Source: 40CM-4-68-19 sp036513415 (lineage in GTDB: Bacteria; Myxococcota; Myxococcia; Myxococcales; 40CM-4-68-19). From it: DNA of 64,000 bases. Where the stretch lies: assembly GCA_036513415.1 (NCBI GenBank), contig DATBZA010000177.1, positions 68,536 to 132,535 on the forward strand, read 5' to 3'. The position numbers and the translations under genes were made by a program. The notes beneath the pieces were generated by a model. It ran no database searches. It was not told the DNA's origin and saw only the letters and a list, made by a program, of their open reading frames with translations. This document shows, piece by piece, positions 37,733 to 48,697 of this stretch (position 1 is the first letter of the stretch; every line of letters begins with the position of its first letter).

Positions 37733-39454
37733 TTGAACCCGCCCAAGCCCACCGCCAGCTCCGCGGCCGGCGTGGTGGCGCGCTTTCTCAAAGCGCGGGG
37801 CGTCGAGCGCATCTTCGCCCTCTGTGGCGGACACATCATGCCCCTCTGGATGCGCGCCGACGCCGAGGGGATCCGCATCGTCGACGTGCGCGACGAGCGC
37901 GCCGCGGTCCACATGGCGCATGCCCACGCCGAGCTGACCGGCAAGCTCGGGGTCGCGCTCGTCACCGCGGGCCCCGGCCTCACGAACGCGATCACCGGCA
38001 TCGCCAACGCCCACGTCTCCAGGGCGCCGGTGCTGGTGCTGTCGGGCGTCGTTCCCACCCCACAAGAAAACCGCGGCGGGCTGCAGGACATGGTTCACAC
38101 CGATCTGGTGCGGACCATCACGCGCTACGCGCGCACCGTGCGCGAACCCGCCCTGGTGCTGCAAGAGCTCGATGAAGCGGTGTCGCGCGCCTTTGGACAG
38201 GGCGGCGAGCCCGGCCCCGTCTACCTCGACTTCCCCACCGACACCCTGCGCGCCGAGGTGGCCCTGCGGGTGCAGCTCGAGGAGCACTTCCGGCCCAAGC
38301 CGCCGGCCCTGCTCCTGCCCGATCCGAAGGCCGTCGACGCGGCGGTGGAGCTGCTCTGGTCGGCGCGGAGGCCGCTGGTGATCACGGGGCGCGGCGCGCG
38401 TGGCGCGGGGCCCGAGCTGCGGCGCTTTCTCGACAAGCTCGGCGCGGTCTACCTCGACACCGGCGAGAGCCGCGGGCTGGTTCCCGACGAGCATCCCTCC
38501 GTCGTCGCCGCCACGCGCGGCACGGTGATGACCGAGGCGGACGTGGTCGTCACCGTCGGGCGCCGGCTCGACTTCCAGCTCGCGTTCGGATCGCCGGCCG
38601 TATTCGGCGGAGCGCGATTCGTGCGCATCGCCGATGCGGCTTCCGAGCTGCGCGACAACCGCCGGGGCGAGGTGGAGCTGTTCGCAAGCCCCGCCGCCGC
38701 CCTCGCCGCCCTCTCCAGCGCGGCTTCCGATCGGCCCTCCGCCGTCGACCGGGACTGGGCATCGGGGCTGCGCAAGCGGCACCTCGAGCGCGCCGAGAAG
38801 CTGCGCGCGACCATGGCGAGCACGCCCGACGGCAGCGATGGACGCATGCATCCGAATCGGCTGCTGGCCGCTCTGCAGGCGAAGCTCCCGCGAGACGCGA
38901 TCGTGGTCGCCGACGGAGGCGACTTCCTCAGCTTCGCCCGGGTAGGCCTGTCTTCCCGCTCGTACTTAGACCCCGGCCCGTTCGGCTGCATCGGGGTGGG
39001 CGTGCCGTTCGGTATCGCCGCCAGCCTCGCCTTTCCCGATCGGCTGGTGCTGGTGGCCACCGGGGACGGCTCCTTCGGATTCAATGCCATCGAGCTGGAC
39101 ACTGCCGTGCGCCACCGCGCTCCGGCGGTGTTCGTGGTGGCGAACAACGGCGCCTGGCAGATCGAGGTGCACGACCAGGCTTCGACCTACGGGAGGGTCG
39201 CCGGCACCCGGCTGCAGTTCGCCGATCATGCGGGCATGGCCCGCGCGTTCGGAATGCACGCGGAGCGGGTGGAGCGGGCGGAGGACCTGCCCGCCGCGAT
39301 CGATCGCGCGTTCGTCCGGAGACCTGCGTTGCTCGACGTGGTGGTCACGCCGGAGGCCGTCTCCGCCGACGCGAAGTCGGGGCTGGCGTGGGTGCCCGAT
39401 CTCCAACCGCTGGCCGCCTGGGACGACGCCGAACGCGCCTGGCGCCAAGGTTGA
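37733..39454 (+). CDS. ThDP-dependent enzyme, candidate 2-hydroxyacyl-CoA lyase
   Basis: A 573-residue thiamine diphosphate enzyme of the acetolactate synthase/oxalyl-CoA decarboxylase superfamily. The PYR domain carries the catalytic Glu in VRDERAAVHMAHAHAEL near residue 54 and GPGLTNAITGIANAH. The central domain has LVITGRGAR, and the PP domain the ThDP/Mg motif GDGSFGFNAIELDTAV ending in VVANN. It starts with TTG, 9 bases after gntR. No acetolactate synthase small subunit is near, so a housekeeping role is unlikely. Beside the hcm operon, a 2-hydroxyacyl-CoA lyase splitting 2-hydroxyisobutyryl-CoA to acetone and formyl-CoA is attractive, but this is inference. Confidence 0.85.
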   Translation: MNPPKPTASSAAGVVARFLKARGVERIFALCGGHIMPLWMRADAEGIRIVDVRDERAAVHMAHAHAELTGKLGVALVTAGPGLTNAITGIANAHVSRAPVLVLSGVVPTPQENRGGLQDMVHTDLVRTITRYARTVREPALVLQELDEAVSRAFGQGGEPGPVYLDFPTDTLRAEVALRVQLEEHFRPKPPALLLPDPKAVDAAVELLWSARRPLVITGRGARGAGPELRRFLDKLGAVYLDTGESRGLVPDEHPSVVAATRGTVMTEADVVVTVGRRLDFQLAFGSPAVFGGARFVRIADAASELRDNRRGEVELFASPAAALAALSSAASDRPSAVDRDWASGLRKRHLERAEKLRATMASTPDGSDGRMHPNRLLAALQAKLPRDAIVVADGGDFLSFARVGLSSRSYLDPGPFGCIGVGVPFGIAASLAFPDRLVLVATGDGSFGFNAIELDTAVRHRAPAVFVVANNGAWQIEVHDQASTYGRVAGTRLQFADHAGMARAFGMHAERVERAEDLPAAIDRAFVRRPALLDVVVTPEAVSADAKSGLAWVPDLQPLAAWDDAERAWRQG

Positions 39455-39871
39455 AATCAGCTGAAATCGGTCTGAGCGCCGGCTCGACCTCGGACGGCGT
39501 CATCGCGGGCATCCAGCGGGGAGCGAAGCTGATTCATGACCGCGGCCTCAAGCTCGTCCAGGCGACGATCACCTCGGCCCTGGGCAACAACACGGCCAAC
39601 CCGATGGCGGACGTTCGACCGCGACAACCGGCGCAAAGTGGTGAACGTCTTCATCCGCGGGGCCGGCATCTTCGAGAGCATGGCGGACATGGATGCGGCC
39701 ACCGTCAACCCATCGACGGGGATGATGCGCGACGAGTTCCTCACCAACAGCACGCTCGGGACCATCGACCATCTGCATCCCAACCGGGCCGGTTACCTCT
39801 CGATGGCGAAGACGATCGACATCCGCGTGCTCGCCCCGCCGAGCCGCGGCCATCGCGACGACGACGACTGA
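39455..39871 (+). pseudogene. SGNH/GDSL hydrolase remnant, truncated and frameshifted
   Basis: The C-terminal half of an SGNH hydrolase is split over two frames. The first reads LSAGSTSDGVIAGIQRGAKL and HDRGLKLVQATITSALGNN up to about 39605. After a single frame change come RRKVVNVFIRGAGIFESMAD and the catalytic-dyad region DHLHPNRAGYLSMAKTID, ending at the TGA at 39869-39871. The N-terminal GDS nucleophile block is missing; the fragment begins right at the stop of the ThDP gene. It is therefore a decayed lipase/esterase gene, not a functional one. Confidence 0.75.
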
Positions 39872-39978
39872 GACCCGGAGCCCACCGTGCCCGAGGCAGC
39901 GTTGCCGCCGGTTTCGCATTGATCCGGCGCCGCAACCAAGGGCATGATGCGCCACTCATCAACCAAGAGGACCCCTCC

Positions 39979-41484
39979 ATGCGGATGAACTTCATTCTGG
40001 GCACCGTTGCGCTCGCGATCACATTCAGCGGCACCGCTGCTGCGACCACCCGGTGCGAACGCATCCTGCAGCGCTTCGGCGCCCGCCTGGCGGACGCCAC
40101 CTGCACTGAGAGCCCGGACCTCACCACCACCAACCCGAACACCACGCCTGCGAACAACTCCATCCAGGGGCTGCCGCCGTTCGCCTTCACCCCGGTGACC
40201 GACCGGGGCGTCATCGCGCCCGACGCGCTCAACAAGACGCCGATCACGAAGATCGTGCCGGGCCTGCAGATCAACGCGCGCATCGCGTCGGACCCGCACG
40301 GCGAAGCGCGGTTCCTCCTGCGGCTGCCCGACGACTGGAACGGCCGCCTGGTGGTCGCAGGCGCGTCGGGGACGCGCAGCGAATTCAACGGCGACTTCGC
40401 CTGGAGCGACTACGTGGTGCAGAAGGGCTACGCGTACGCCTCGCAGAACAAGGGCATCCTCAACCTGTACTTCCCCGCGACGGGCTCGGCCGATCCGCTC
40501 GCCTGCCGCCTCAATCCGTCGTCGACGCTCTTCGTGCACTTCTACGACAACGATCCCGGCCAGGAGTTCAGCCGCTGGGCCGGCTTCATGGCCGAGGCCG
40601 CGCGGCTCGCGCGTCGAGGATTGGACGCCCACTACGGCCGCGAGCCGCGCCGGACGTACGCGGTGGGCACGTCGAACGGCGGCTACCAGGTGCGAAAAGC
40701 GGTCGAGTCCTATCCTGAGCTGTTCGACGGCGGCGTCGACTGGGAGGGAACGTTCGTCGACGCCGAGCGCCCGAATCTGCTCACCGATCTGCCCCCGGCG
40801 ATCCTGAACTTTCCCGACTATGTCGCGTCTGGCCGCGACCCGAACAGCACCGCGGCCAAGAACATCCGGGCGGCGTCCTATCCCCCAGACATCGTCGCGA
40901 GCGCCACGAGCTCGATGTGGACCAACTACTCGAATAGCTTCTGGGAAGTGACCCAGTGCCAGTGGCAGAAGCGGCTCGACCCGACCTACGACACCTACGG
41001 AGCCGGCACGGGCACGTACAACTACTGGGCGCGCCGCTCGCTGAGCGACGTCGGTGCGCAGATCGAAGCGTTCGAGACCACAGGGAAGATCCGGCGCACG
41101 CTGATCACCGTCGCGGGAACGATGGATGCGCTCCTGCCGATCGACCATCACGCCCGCGCGTATGCGCGCAAGGTGGCCGCGGAGCAGGCCGAGCGCGGCG
41201 ATGACGACGAGGGCGATGGCAAGGCGGCGTATCGCCTCTACGAGGTCCAGAACGGCAACCACATCGAGACGTACAAGTCGCCGCCGCAGGCTGCGACGCC
41301 GCCGGCGAACACGTTCCCCCAACTCGAGTTCATCGAGCCCCACGCGCAGCGCGCCTTCGATCTCCTGGTCGACGCGGTAGAGCACCGGGCCGGGCTGCCG
41401 CCGTCCCAGTGCATCCCTCGCGGCGGGGCGATCGCCTCCAGCCCGACACAGGCTGGCCACTGCGCCAGTCTCTTCGTGCCGTAG
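39979..41484 (+). CDS. Secreted alpha/beta hydrolase, tannase/feruloyl-esterase-like
   Basis: A 501-residue exported protein with a Sec signal peptide (MRMNFILGTVALAITFSG, cleavage near AAA). The hydrolase core shows a nucleophile elbow GTSNGGYQ near residue 230, an Asp in TVAGTMDALLP and a C-terminal His in VQNGNHIETY. A large insert lies between (cap region with WDxEGTF-like DWEGTF), as in tannase/feruloyl esterases. Polyhydroxybutyrate-oligomer hydrolases are a looser alternative. AAGAGG lies 9 bases before the ATG. The natural ester is unknown. Confidence 0.75.
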   Translation: MRMNFILGTVALAITFSGTAAATTRCERILQRFGARLADATCTESPDLTTTNPNTTPANNSIQGLPPFAFTPVTDRGVIAPDALNKTPITKIVPGLQINARIASDPHGEARFLLRLPDDWNGRLVVAGASGTRSEFNGDFAWSDYVVQKGYAYASQNKGILNLYFPATGSADPLACRLNPSSTLFVHFYDNDPGQEFSRWAGFMAEAARLARRGLDAHYGREPRRTYAVGTSNGGYQVRKAVESYPELFDGGVDWEGTFVDAERPNLLTDLPPAILNFPDYVASGRDPNSTAAKNIRAASYPPDIVASATSSMWTNYSNSFWEVTQCQWQKRLDPTYDTYGAGTGTYNYWARRSLSDVGAQIEAFETTGKIRRTLITVAGTMDALLPIDHHARAYARKVAAEQAERGDDDEGDGKAAYRLYEVQNGNHIETYKSPPQAATPPANTFPQLEFIEPHAQRAFDLLVDAVEHRAGLPPSQCIPRGGAIASSPTQAGHCASLFVP

Positions 41485-41580
41485 ACCGCCAGGTCTCCCG
41501 CCGACGCTCAAGGACCCGCCCAGTCTTGCGAATGGGCGGCGCTTGCGGTAACGCAGCAGCCCTCGACCCCAGGAGACGCC

Positions 41581-42717
41581 ATGAGTCTCGCGCGCCGGTG
41601 GCCGCTTCCTCTCGTCCTGCTGCTCACCGCCGTGGCGTGCAAGGAACAGGGCGCCCAGGGACCCGCTGCAGCCGGCGGTGGCGGCGCGGTCATCGGCGCC
41701 GCCCTCAGCCTCACCGGCCCCGCCGCCTCCTACGGCGCCCAGCAGCGCGCCGGCATCCAGGCTGCCCTCGACGACGTCAACCAGGGTGGAGGCGTGAAGC
41801 TGACCCCTCTCATCGAGGACGACGCGTCGACCAAGGAACAGGGCATCACCGTGTTCCAGAAGTTCATCAACCGCGACAAGGTGAGCGCCATCATCGGTCC
41901 CACCCTCTCGAACACGGCCAGCGCGGCCGACCCGCTGGCGCAGCAGGCGAAGGTGCCGGTCCTGGGCATCTCCAACACCGCGGCCACCGGCATCACGGAC
42001 ATCGGCAACTACATCTGGCGCGACTCGCTCACCGAGGCGCAAGTGATCCCCGGCGCCTTCAAGAAGGCGAAGGAGAAGCTGCAGTTCAATACCGCCGGCG
42101 TTCTCTACGGCAACGACGACGTCTTTACCAAGGCCGGCTACGACGTGATGCAGAAGGCGCTCGCCGACCAGGGAGTGAAAGTGGTCGGCACCCAGACCTT
42201 CGCCAAGCCCGACCGCGACTACAACGCGCAGCTCACGGCGCTGATCGCGGCCAAGCCCGACGTGCTGGTGGTCTCCGCCCTGGCCGACAACGCTGCGTCC
42301 ATCGTCGCGCAGGCGCGCCAGCGCGGCTGGACCGGGCCCATCCTGGGCGGCAACGGCTTCAACAGCCCTGCCTTCATCAAGAACGCCGGCGCCGCCGCCG
42401 AGGGCGTGATGGTGGGCACCTCCTGGAACTCGCTCAGCCAGGACCCCGCCAACCAGAAGTTCCTCGCCGCGATGAAGAAGGCCGGCGTGAACCCCGACCA
42501 GTTCTCCGCCCAGGCGTACACCGGGGTGATCATCCTGGCCGAAGCCATCCGCCAGTCAGGCGGCAAGACGGGCCGCGAGGACATCGAGGCCGGGCTGGGC
42601 AAGTTGAAGGACCTGGAGACGCCGCTGGGCAAGTTCTCGTTCACGCCCGGCCGGGACGCGCAGCACGAGCCTAGCGTGCAACAAGTGAAGGACGGCAAGT
42701 TCCAGATCGTCCAGTAG
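41581..42717 (+). CDS. livK: ABC transporter substrate-binding lipoprotein (LivK type)
   Basis: A 378-residue periplasmic-binding protein of the branched-chain amino acid/amide family, anchored by a lipobox ending at Cys20 (LLTAVAC). The receptor fold begins IGAALSLTGPAASYGAQQ and includes AIIGPTLSNTASAADPLAQQ and KPDVLVVSALADNAASIV. The family binds branched amino acids, amides and also aromatic or short carboxylic acids. The dehydrogenase fused to the end of this operon suggests a hydroxy acid ligand. The permease gene begins at the base after its stop. Confidence 0.92.
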   Translation: MSLARRWPLPLVLLLTAVACKEQGAQGPAAAGGGGAVIGAALSLTGPAASYGAQQRAGIQAALDDVNQGGGVKLTPLIEDDASTKEQGITVFQKFINRDKVSAIIGPTLSNTASAADPLAQQAKVPVLGISNTAATGITDIGNYIWRDSLTEAQVIPGAFKKAKEKLQFNTAGVLYGNDDVFTKAGYDVMQKALADQGVKVVGTQTFAKPDRDYNAQLTALIAAKPDVLVVSALADNAASIVAQARQRGWTGPILGGNGFNSPAFIKNAGAAAEGVMVGTSWNSLSQDPANQKFLAAMKKAGVNPDQFSAQAYTGVIILAEAIRQSGGKTGREDIEAGLGKLKDLETPLGKFSFTPGRDAQHEPSVQQVKDGKFQIVQ

Positions 42718-43593
42718 ATGGGCCAGCAAGCCCTCAACGGCGTCTTCGTGGGGAGCATCTACGCGCTCTTCGCCGTCGGGTACACGCTGGTGTTCGGCGT
42801 CCTGGACATCCTGAACCTGGCCCACGCCGCTGTCTTCACGCTGGCCGCCTTCATCGCCCTCGCGCTGGTGGACGCGCACCTTCCACTCTGGCTTGCGCTG
42901 CCGCTCGCGGTGGCCGCCGCCGGCCTGATCGGCATCGTGCTAGAGCGGCTCGCCTTCCGTCCCTTGCGGGGGCGGGCCGACTCGAACATCTCCGGCCTGA
43001 TCAGCTCCCTCGCCATGGCCACGGTCTTCGAGGCCATCGCGCTGCAGATCTTCGGACCCGACATCTCGCGCTTTCCCCAGGGCACGTTCCCAGACCGCAT
43101 GATCCGGATCGGCGGCGCGAGCGCATCCTTGCTGCAGCTCTGCATCGTGGGCACCTCGGTGGTGCTGATGGCGGTGCTCACGCTCTTGCTCGCGCGCACG
43201 CGGCTGGGGCGGCAGATCCGTGCGGTCGCGGAAAGCCCTCGCGCGGCCCGCATCCTGGGGGTGAACGTCGATCGCGCCATTGCCATGGCCTTCTTCCTCT
43301 CCTCGGCGCTGGGCGGCGCGGCCGGCGTCCTCTTTGGGCTCGCCTTCAATTCCATCTCGCCGGACGTGGGCCGCAGCGTGGAGCTGAAGGGCCTGGCGGT
43401 GATCATCCTGGGGGGCATGGGCAGCGTCCCTGGCGCCGTGGTCGCCGGCTTCGCCCTCGGGCTCATCGAGGTCTTCACCGTCGCGCACCTCGGGTCGTCG
43501 TTCCGTGACGCGGTCTCGTTCGCTGTCCTGTTCCTGGTGCTGATCGCCAGGCCGCGCGGCCTGTTCGGGCGGGCCGCGGCGCGCGAGGCTTGA
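42718..43593 (+). CDS. livH: ABC transporter permease LivH
   Basis: A 291-residue inner-membrane permease with about eight hydrophobic segments (GQQALNGVFVGSIYALFAVGY at the start). The conserved cytoplasmic loop RQIRAVAESPRAARILGVNV is present, and the family end segment GGMGSVPGAVVAGFALGLIE. It pairs with LivM. The ATG is directly adjacent to the livK TAG, with its ribosome site inside livK. Confidence 0.94.
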   Translation: MGQQALNGVFVGSIYALFAVGYTLVFGVLDILNLAHAAVFTLAAFIALALVDAHLPLWLALPLAVAAAGLIGIVLERLAFRPLRGRADSNISGLISSLAMATVFEAIALQIFGPDISRFPQGTFPDRMIRIGGASASLLQLCIVGTSVVLMAVLTLLLARTRLGRQIRAVAESPRAARILGVNVDRAIAMAFFLSSALGGAAGVLFGLAFNSISPDVGRSVELKGLAVIILGGMGSVPGAVVAGFALGLIEVFTVAHLGSSFRDAVSFAVLFLVLIARPRGLFGRAAAREA

Positions 43594-43596
43594 GCG

Positions 43597-44465
43597 ATGA
43601 CCGATCTCTTCCTCGCTTACGAGTCCCTGTTCGCCTTCGTGGGGATCAACGGCCTGCTGGCGCTCTCGGTCTACGCGACGCTCTGTTGCGGCCAGCTCTC
43701 GCTCGCCAACGCGGGGTTCATGGCCATCGGCGCGTACACCGGCGCGCTGATCACGTTGCGCGCGCCTGGCGTGCCGTTCATCGCGGCGCTCGCCGCCTCC
43801 GCTCTCGCGCCGGCGCTGATCGCGGTGCCGCTCGGATTGCCGGTCCTGCGTCTTCGCGGCGTGTTCCTCGCCATCGCCACCGTGGGCTTCGGCGAGGTGG
43901 TGCGCCTCTTCTTCGTCAACTGGGACTACACCAACGGCGCGCTGGGGCTGGTGGCGATCCCGCAGCGCACGCACCTCTGGACCATCGCGCTGGCTCTCGC
44001 TCTCGCCCTGTACGTGCTCGGACGGCTCCGCGGCTCGCGCACTGGATACGCGCTGGAAGCGATCCGCGAGGACGAGACCGCGGCGCGCACCATGGGCATC
44101 TACACCACCGGGCACAAGCTCGCGATGCTGGTCCTGGGGGCCGCGCTTGCGGGCCTGGCCGGAGGGCTGGAGGCGCACCACACCTTCATGGTCGCTCCCG
44201 GCGGGTTCGCCTTCGGGCGCGTGGTCGACATGCTGGTGCAGGCGGTGGTCGGCGGCACCGCGGCCTTCTACGGGCCGGTGGTGGGCGCGGCGTTCCTGAC
44301 CGTCTTGCCCGAGGTCCTGCGCGAAGCCGGAGCGCGGCTGGGACTTGCGCCCGGACCGTTCCGGCTCTTCCTGAACGGCGCCATCCTCCTCGCGGTGATC
44401 CTCTACCTGCCCAACGGCCTGGTCTCCCTGCCGGCGCGGTTCCGGCGCCGCGCGCGGGGAATGGC

Positions 44466-44469
<4 letters not shown>
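43597..44469 (+). CDS. livM: ABC transporter permease LivM
   Basis: The 290-residue second permease of the system. It starts 3 bases after livH. Family features are LSLANAGFMAIGAYTGALIT, RLRGVFLAIATVGFGEVVRL, and the cytoplasmic loop YALEAIREDETAARTMGIYT that couples to the ATPases. Several transmembrane stretches of Leu/Ala/Val follow. Its stop overlaps the livG start (ATGA at 44466-44469). Confidence 0.94.
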
Positions 44470-45951
<1,482 letters not shown>

Positions 45952-45955
<4 letters not shown>

Positions 45956-47046
45956 CCGGGCGCCTGATCCAGACGGAGGCGCTCCATCGCTGGACGATGG
46001 ATCTGTGGAGGGCCGCTGGCTCCAGCGAGCTCGAAGCGACGCGGGTCGCCGACCACCTGGTGGCCGCGAATCTGGCCGGCCATGATTCCCACGGGGTGGG
46101 AATGACGCCCCGCTACATGAAGGCGCTGCTGGGGGGCGAGCTGGAGCTGAACCGGACCGTGGAGATCGCGGCCGACAGCGGCGGCCTTCTGGTGGTGGAG
46201 GGCCACCGCGGCCTCGGCCAGTCGGTCGCGTTCCAGGCGATGGAGATCGCCATCGATCGCGCCCGCCGGGGCGGCGTGTGCGTGATGGGCCTGAGGAATG
46301 CGCACCACATCGGGCGGGTCGGCCACTGGGCGGAGCAGGCGGTGGCGAGCGGGCTGGTGTCCATCCACTTCACCAACGCAGTCTCGGCCCCGCCGATGGT
46401 TGCGCCACACGGCGGAGCGCAGGCGCGCTTCCTCACCAATCCGTTCACGGTCGGCATCCCGGGACCGGGCGGCGAGCCCATCGTGCTCGACTTCGCCACC
46501 AGCGCCGTCGCGCAGGGCAAGGTGCGGGTGGCCTACAACAAGAGGGACAAGGTGCCGCCCGGGTGCCTGATCGATGCGCAGGGCCGGCCGACGGACGACC
46601 CCGCGGTCCTGTTCGAGCCCGAGGAAGGCCCGCGCGGCGCGCTGGTCACCTTCGCGGGACACAAGGGGTATGCGCTGGCGATGATCTGCGAGCTGCTCGG
46701 CGCGGCGCTCACCGGCGGGCCGACGACCCGGCCCGCGAACATGACCATGAAGCATGCCATCTGGAACAACATGCTCGCCATCGTCTTCGATCCAAGAAGG
46801 CTCGGGTCCGGCGCCTCGTTCGAGGCGGAAGCGCGCAGCTTCATCGACTGGGTGCGCTCGGCGCCGTTGACCGGGGCGATCGATTCCATCCTGATGCCCG
46901 GAGATCCGGAGCGCCGATCGCGAATGGAGCGCGCCGAGGCGGTGCCCGTCGACGGCGGCACTCTTCTGGAGCTCGATGAAGCGGCGGCGGCGATCGCACG
47001 CGCCCGGGGAAGTTCGCCAGGCCCCCTCTCCGCCGTCGTCCCCTGA
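45952..47046 (+). CDS. Malate/L-lactate dehydrogenase (Ldh) family oxidoreductase
   Basis: A 364-residue NAD(P)H-dependent enzyme of the Ldh_2 family, which has its own non-Rossmann fold and reduces or oxidises 2-hydroxy/2-oxo acids or cyclic imino acids (ureidoglycolate, sulfolactate, malate, piperideine-2-carboxylate). Visible: the catalytic HDSHGVGMTPRY near residue 47, RNAHHIGRVGHW near 120, and the cofactor/substrate stretch VLDFATSAVAQGKVR near 185. The ATG overlaps the livF stop (45952-45955), so import and oxidation of the same compound are likely linked. The exact substrate is unknown. Confidence 0.88.
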
Positions 47047-47130
47047 AGACCCGCTGGGATGGCGCGTGTGAACGCGATCGCAGGCCGGGGGCTTGCATTT
47101 CGCCCCGCCGAGTCGCTCTACTGTCGCCCG

Positions 47131-47550
47131 ATGGCGAGCATCGAACGCCATGTCACGCGGGAAGTGCTCGGTCTGGACGCTTCCACCAGCTGCCGCGAAG
47201 CGGCGCGGCTGATGGCGGAGAAGCGCATCGGCGCCGTCGCGGTCAAGGAGGGGGGCAAGACCATCGGTCTGGTGACCGAGCGCGAGCTCGTCTATGAGGT
47301 GCTGGCGAGCGGCGGCGTGTGCGATCAACCGATCGCGAAATCGATGCGCCGCGACCTCCCCCTCATCCCCGCCGCCACCTCCGAGACCGAGTGCGCGGAC
47401 CTGATGCGCGTCCACTTCACGCGCCACCTGCTGGTCGGGGAGAAAGGCGCGGTGGTCGGCATCATCTCCATGCGCGACGTGATTCAGCTGATGCTGGACG
47501 AGAAGCAGTGGCTGATCGACGAGCTGCAGATCTACATCTCCGGCCGCTAG
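47131..47550 (+). CDS. CBS-domain pair protein
   Basis: A 139-residue protein made of two CBS motifs (a Bateman module): EAARLMAEKRIGAVAVKEGGK with TIGLVTERELV, and a second repeat LLVGEKGAVVGIISMRDVIQ. Such modules bind adenosine nucleotides or S-adenosylmethionine and regulate a partner. The chosen ATG follows an open frame with an earlier in-frame start that lacks homology. It sits 19 bases before pntAA on the same strand, so sensing of the energy or redox state for the transhydrogenase is conceivable but unproven. Confidence 0.85.
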   Translation: MASIERHVTREVLGLDASTSCREAARLMAEKRIGAVAVKEGGKTIGLVTERELVYEVLASGGVCDQPIAKSMRRDLPLIPAATSETECADLMRVHFTRHLLVGEKGAVVGIISMRDVIQLMLDEKQWLIDELQIYISGR

Positions 47551-47569
47551 CGGCCTCCCCCCGGGCCCC

Positions 47570-48688
47570 ATGAGAGTGGCCGTCCTGAAAGAGAGCGTGG
47601 AAGGCGAGAAGCGGGTTGCCGCCGTTCCGGCGACGGTGGAGAAGATGGTGGGCGCCGGGATCGAGGTGCTGGTCGAGGCCGGGGCGGGCGTCGCTTCCGG
47701 TTTCTCCGACGCGGACTACCGGGGTGCCGGCGCGAAGGTGCACGCCCGGCCCGAGACCACGCTCTCGGACGGCGACGTCGTGCTCAAGGTGCAGCGCCCG
47801 TCGGCGCAGGAGCTGGACCGTATCCCCGAGCGCGCCGTCCTGGTCGCGTACAGCCTGCAAGCGCGCGGAGATGCGTGGGTGTCCGAGGCTTGGAAGCGCC
47901 GCCGGATCAGCGCCCTCTCCCTGGATCTGCTGCCCAGGATCGCGCGGGCCCAGAGCATGGACGTGCTCAGCTCCATGGCCAACATCGCCGGGTACAAGAG
48001 CGTGCTCCTCGCCGCCAACGCGTTGGCCAAGTTCTTCCCCATGCTGATGACCGCGGCGGGGACCGTCCTTCCCGCCAAGGTGTTCGTCCTCGGCGCGGGT
48101 GTGGCGGGCCTGCAGGCCGTCGCCACCGCACGGCGGCTAGGGGCGCTGGTGAGCGCCTTCGACATCCGGCCGGTCGTCAAGGAGCAGGTGGAGAGCCTGG
48201 GAGCGCGCTTCGTGGCGGTGGGCCTCGACGAGCATGCCGAGGACGCAAAGGGCTACGCCAAGGAGGTCTCTGCCGAGGCGGCCCGCAAGCAAAGGGATCT
48301 CCTGCTCGACGAGCTGAGAACGACCGACGCCTGCATCACCACCGCCCTGGTTCCGGGCAAGCGCGCGCCGACGCTGATCACCGGGGAGATGGTGAGAGCG
48401 ATGAAGCCCGGATCGGTCATCGTGGATCTCGCCGCCGAGCAGGGAGGCAACTGCGAATGGACCGAACCGGGCAAGGAGATCGTCCGGGAAGGGGTCAGCA
48501 TCCTCGGGCCGGTGAACCTGGTCAGCGAGATGGCCTTCCAGGCCTCGCAGCTCTACTCGCGCAACGTGCTCAACTTGCTGCTCCATCTCTACGACCGCCA
48601 GGGAAAGAAGATGTCCCTGGATGCCGCCGATGAGATCGTCAAAGGCTGTCTGATCGCGCACGCCGGGGAGGTGCTCCAGGCGGTGTGA
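47570..48688 (+). CDS. pntAA: NAD(P) transhydrogenase subunit alpha 1
   Basis: The 372-residue NAD(H)-binding domain I of the proton-translocating transhydrogenase, a peripheral cytoplasmic subunit. It begins MRVAVLKESVEGEKRVAAVP. The Rossmann motif is VLGAGVAGLQAVATARRLGA near residue 170, followed by DIRPVVKEQVESLGARF. The mobile-loop region and the C-terminal YDRQGKKMSL are present. The alpha subunit is split into two genes as in Rhodospirillum and many deltaproteobacteria. Confidence 0.95.
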   Translation: MRVAVLKESVEGEKRVAAVPATVEKMVGAGIEVLVEAGAGVASGFSDADYRGAGAKVHARPETTLSDGDVVLKVQRPSAQELDRIPERAVLVAYSLQARGDAWVSEAWKRRRISALSLDLLPRIARAQSMDVLSSMANIAGYKSVLLAANALAKFFPMLMTAAGTVLPAKVFVLGAGVAGLQAVATARRLGALVSAFDIRPVVKEQVESLGARFVAVGLDEHAEDAKGYAKEVSAEAARKQRDLLLDELRTTDACITTALVPGKRAPTLITGEMVRAMKPGSVIVDLAAEQGGNCEWTEPGKEIVREGVSILGPVNLVSEMAFQASQLYSRNVLNLLLHLYDRQGKKMSLDAADEIVKGCLIAHAGEVLQAV

Positions 48689-48697
48689 GGGGGTTCC

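Noticed and set aside
37733..39454. Annotation as acetolactate synthase (IlvB)
   Set aside because: No regulatory small subunit or isoleucine-valine genes are near, and the context is a hydroxyacyl-CoA cluster. The superfamily fits but the housekeeping role does not.
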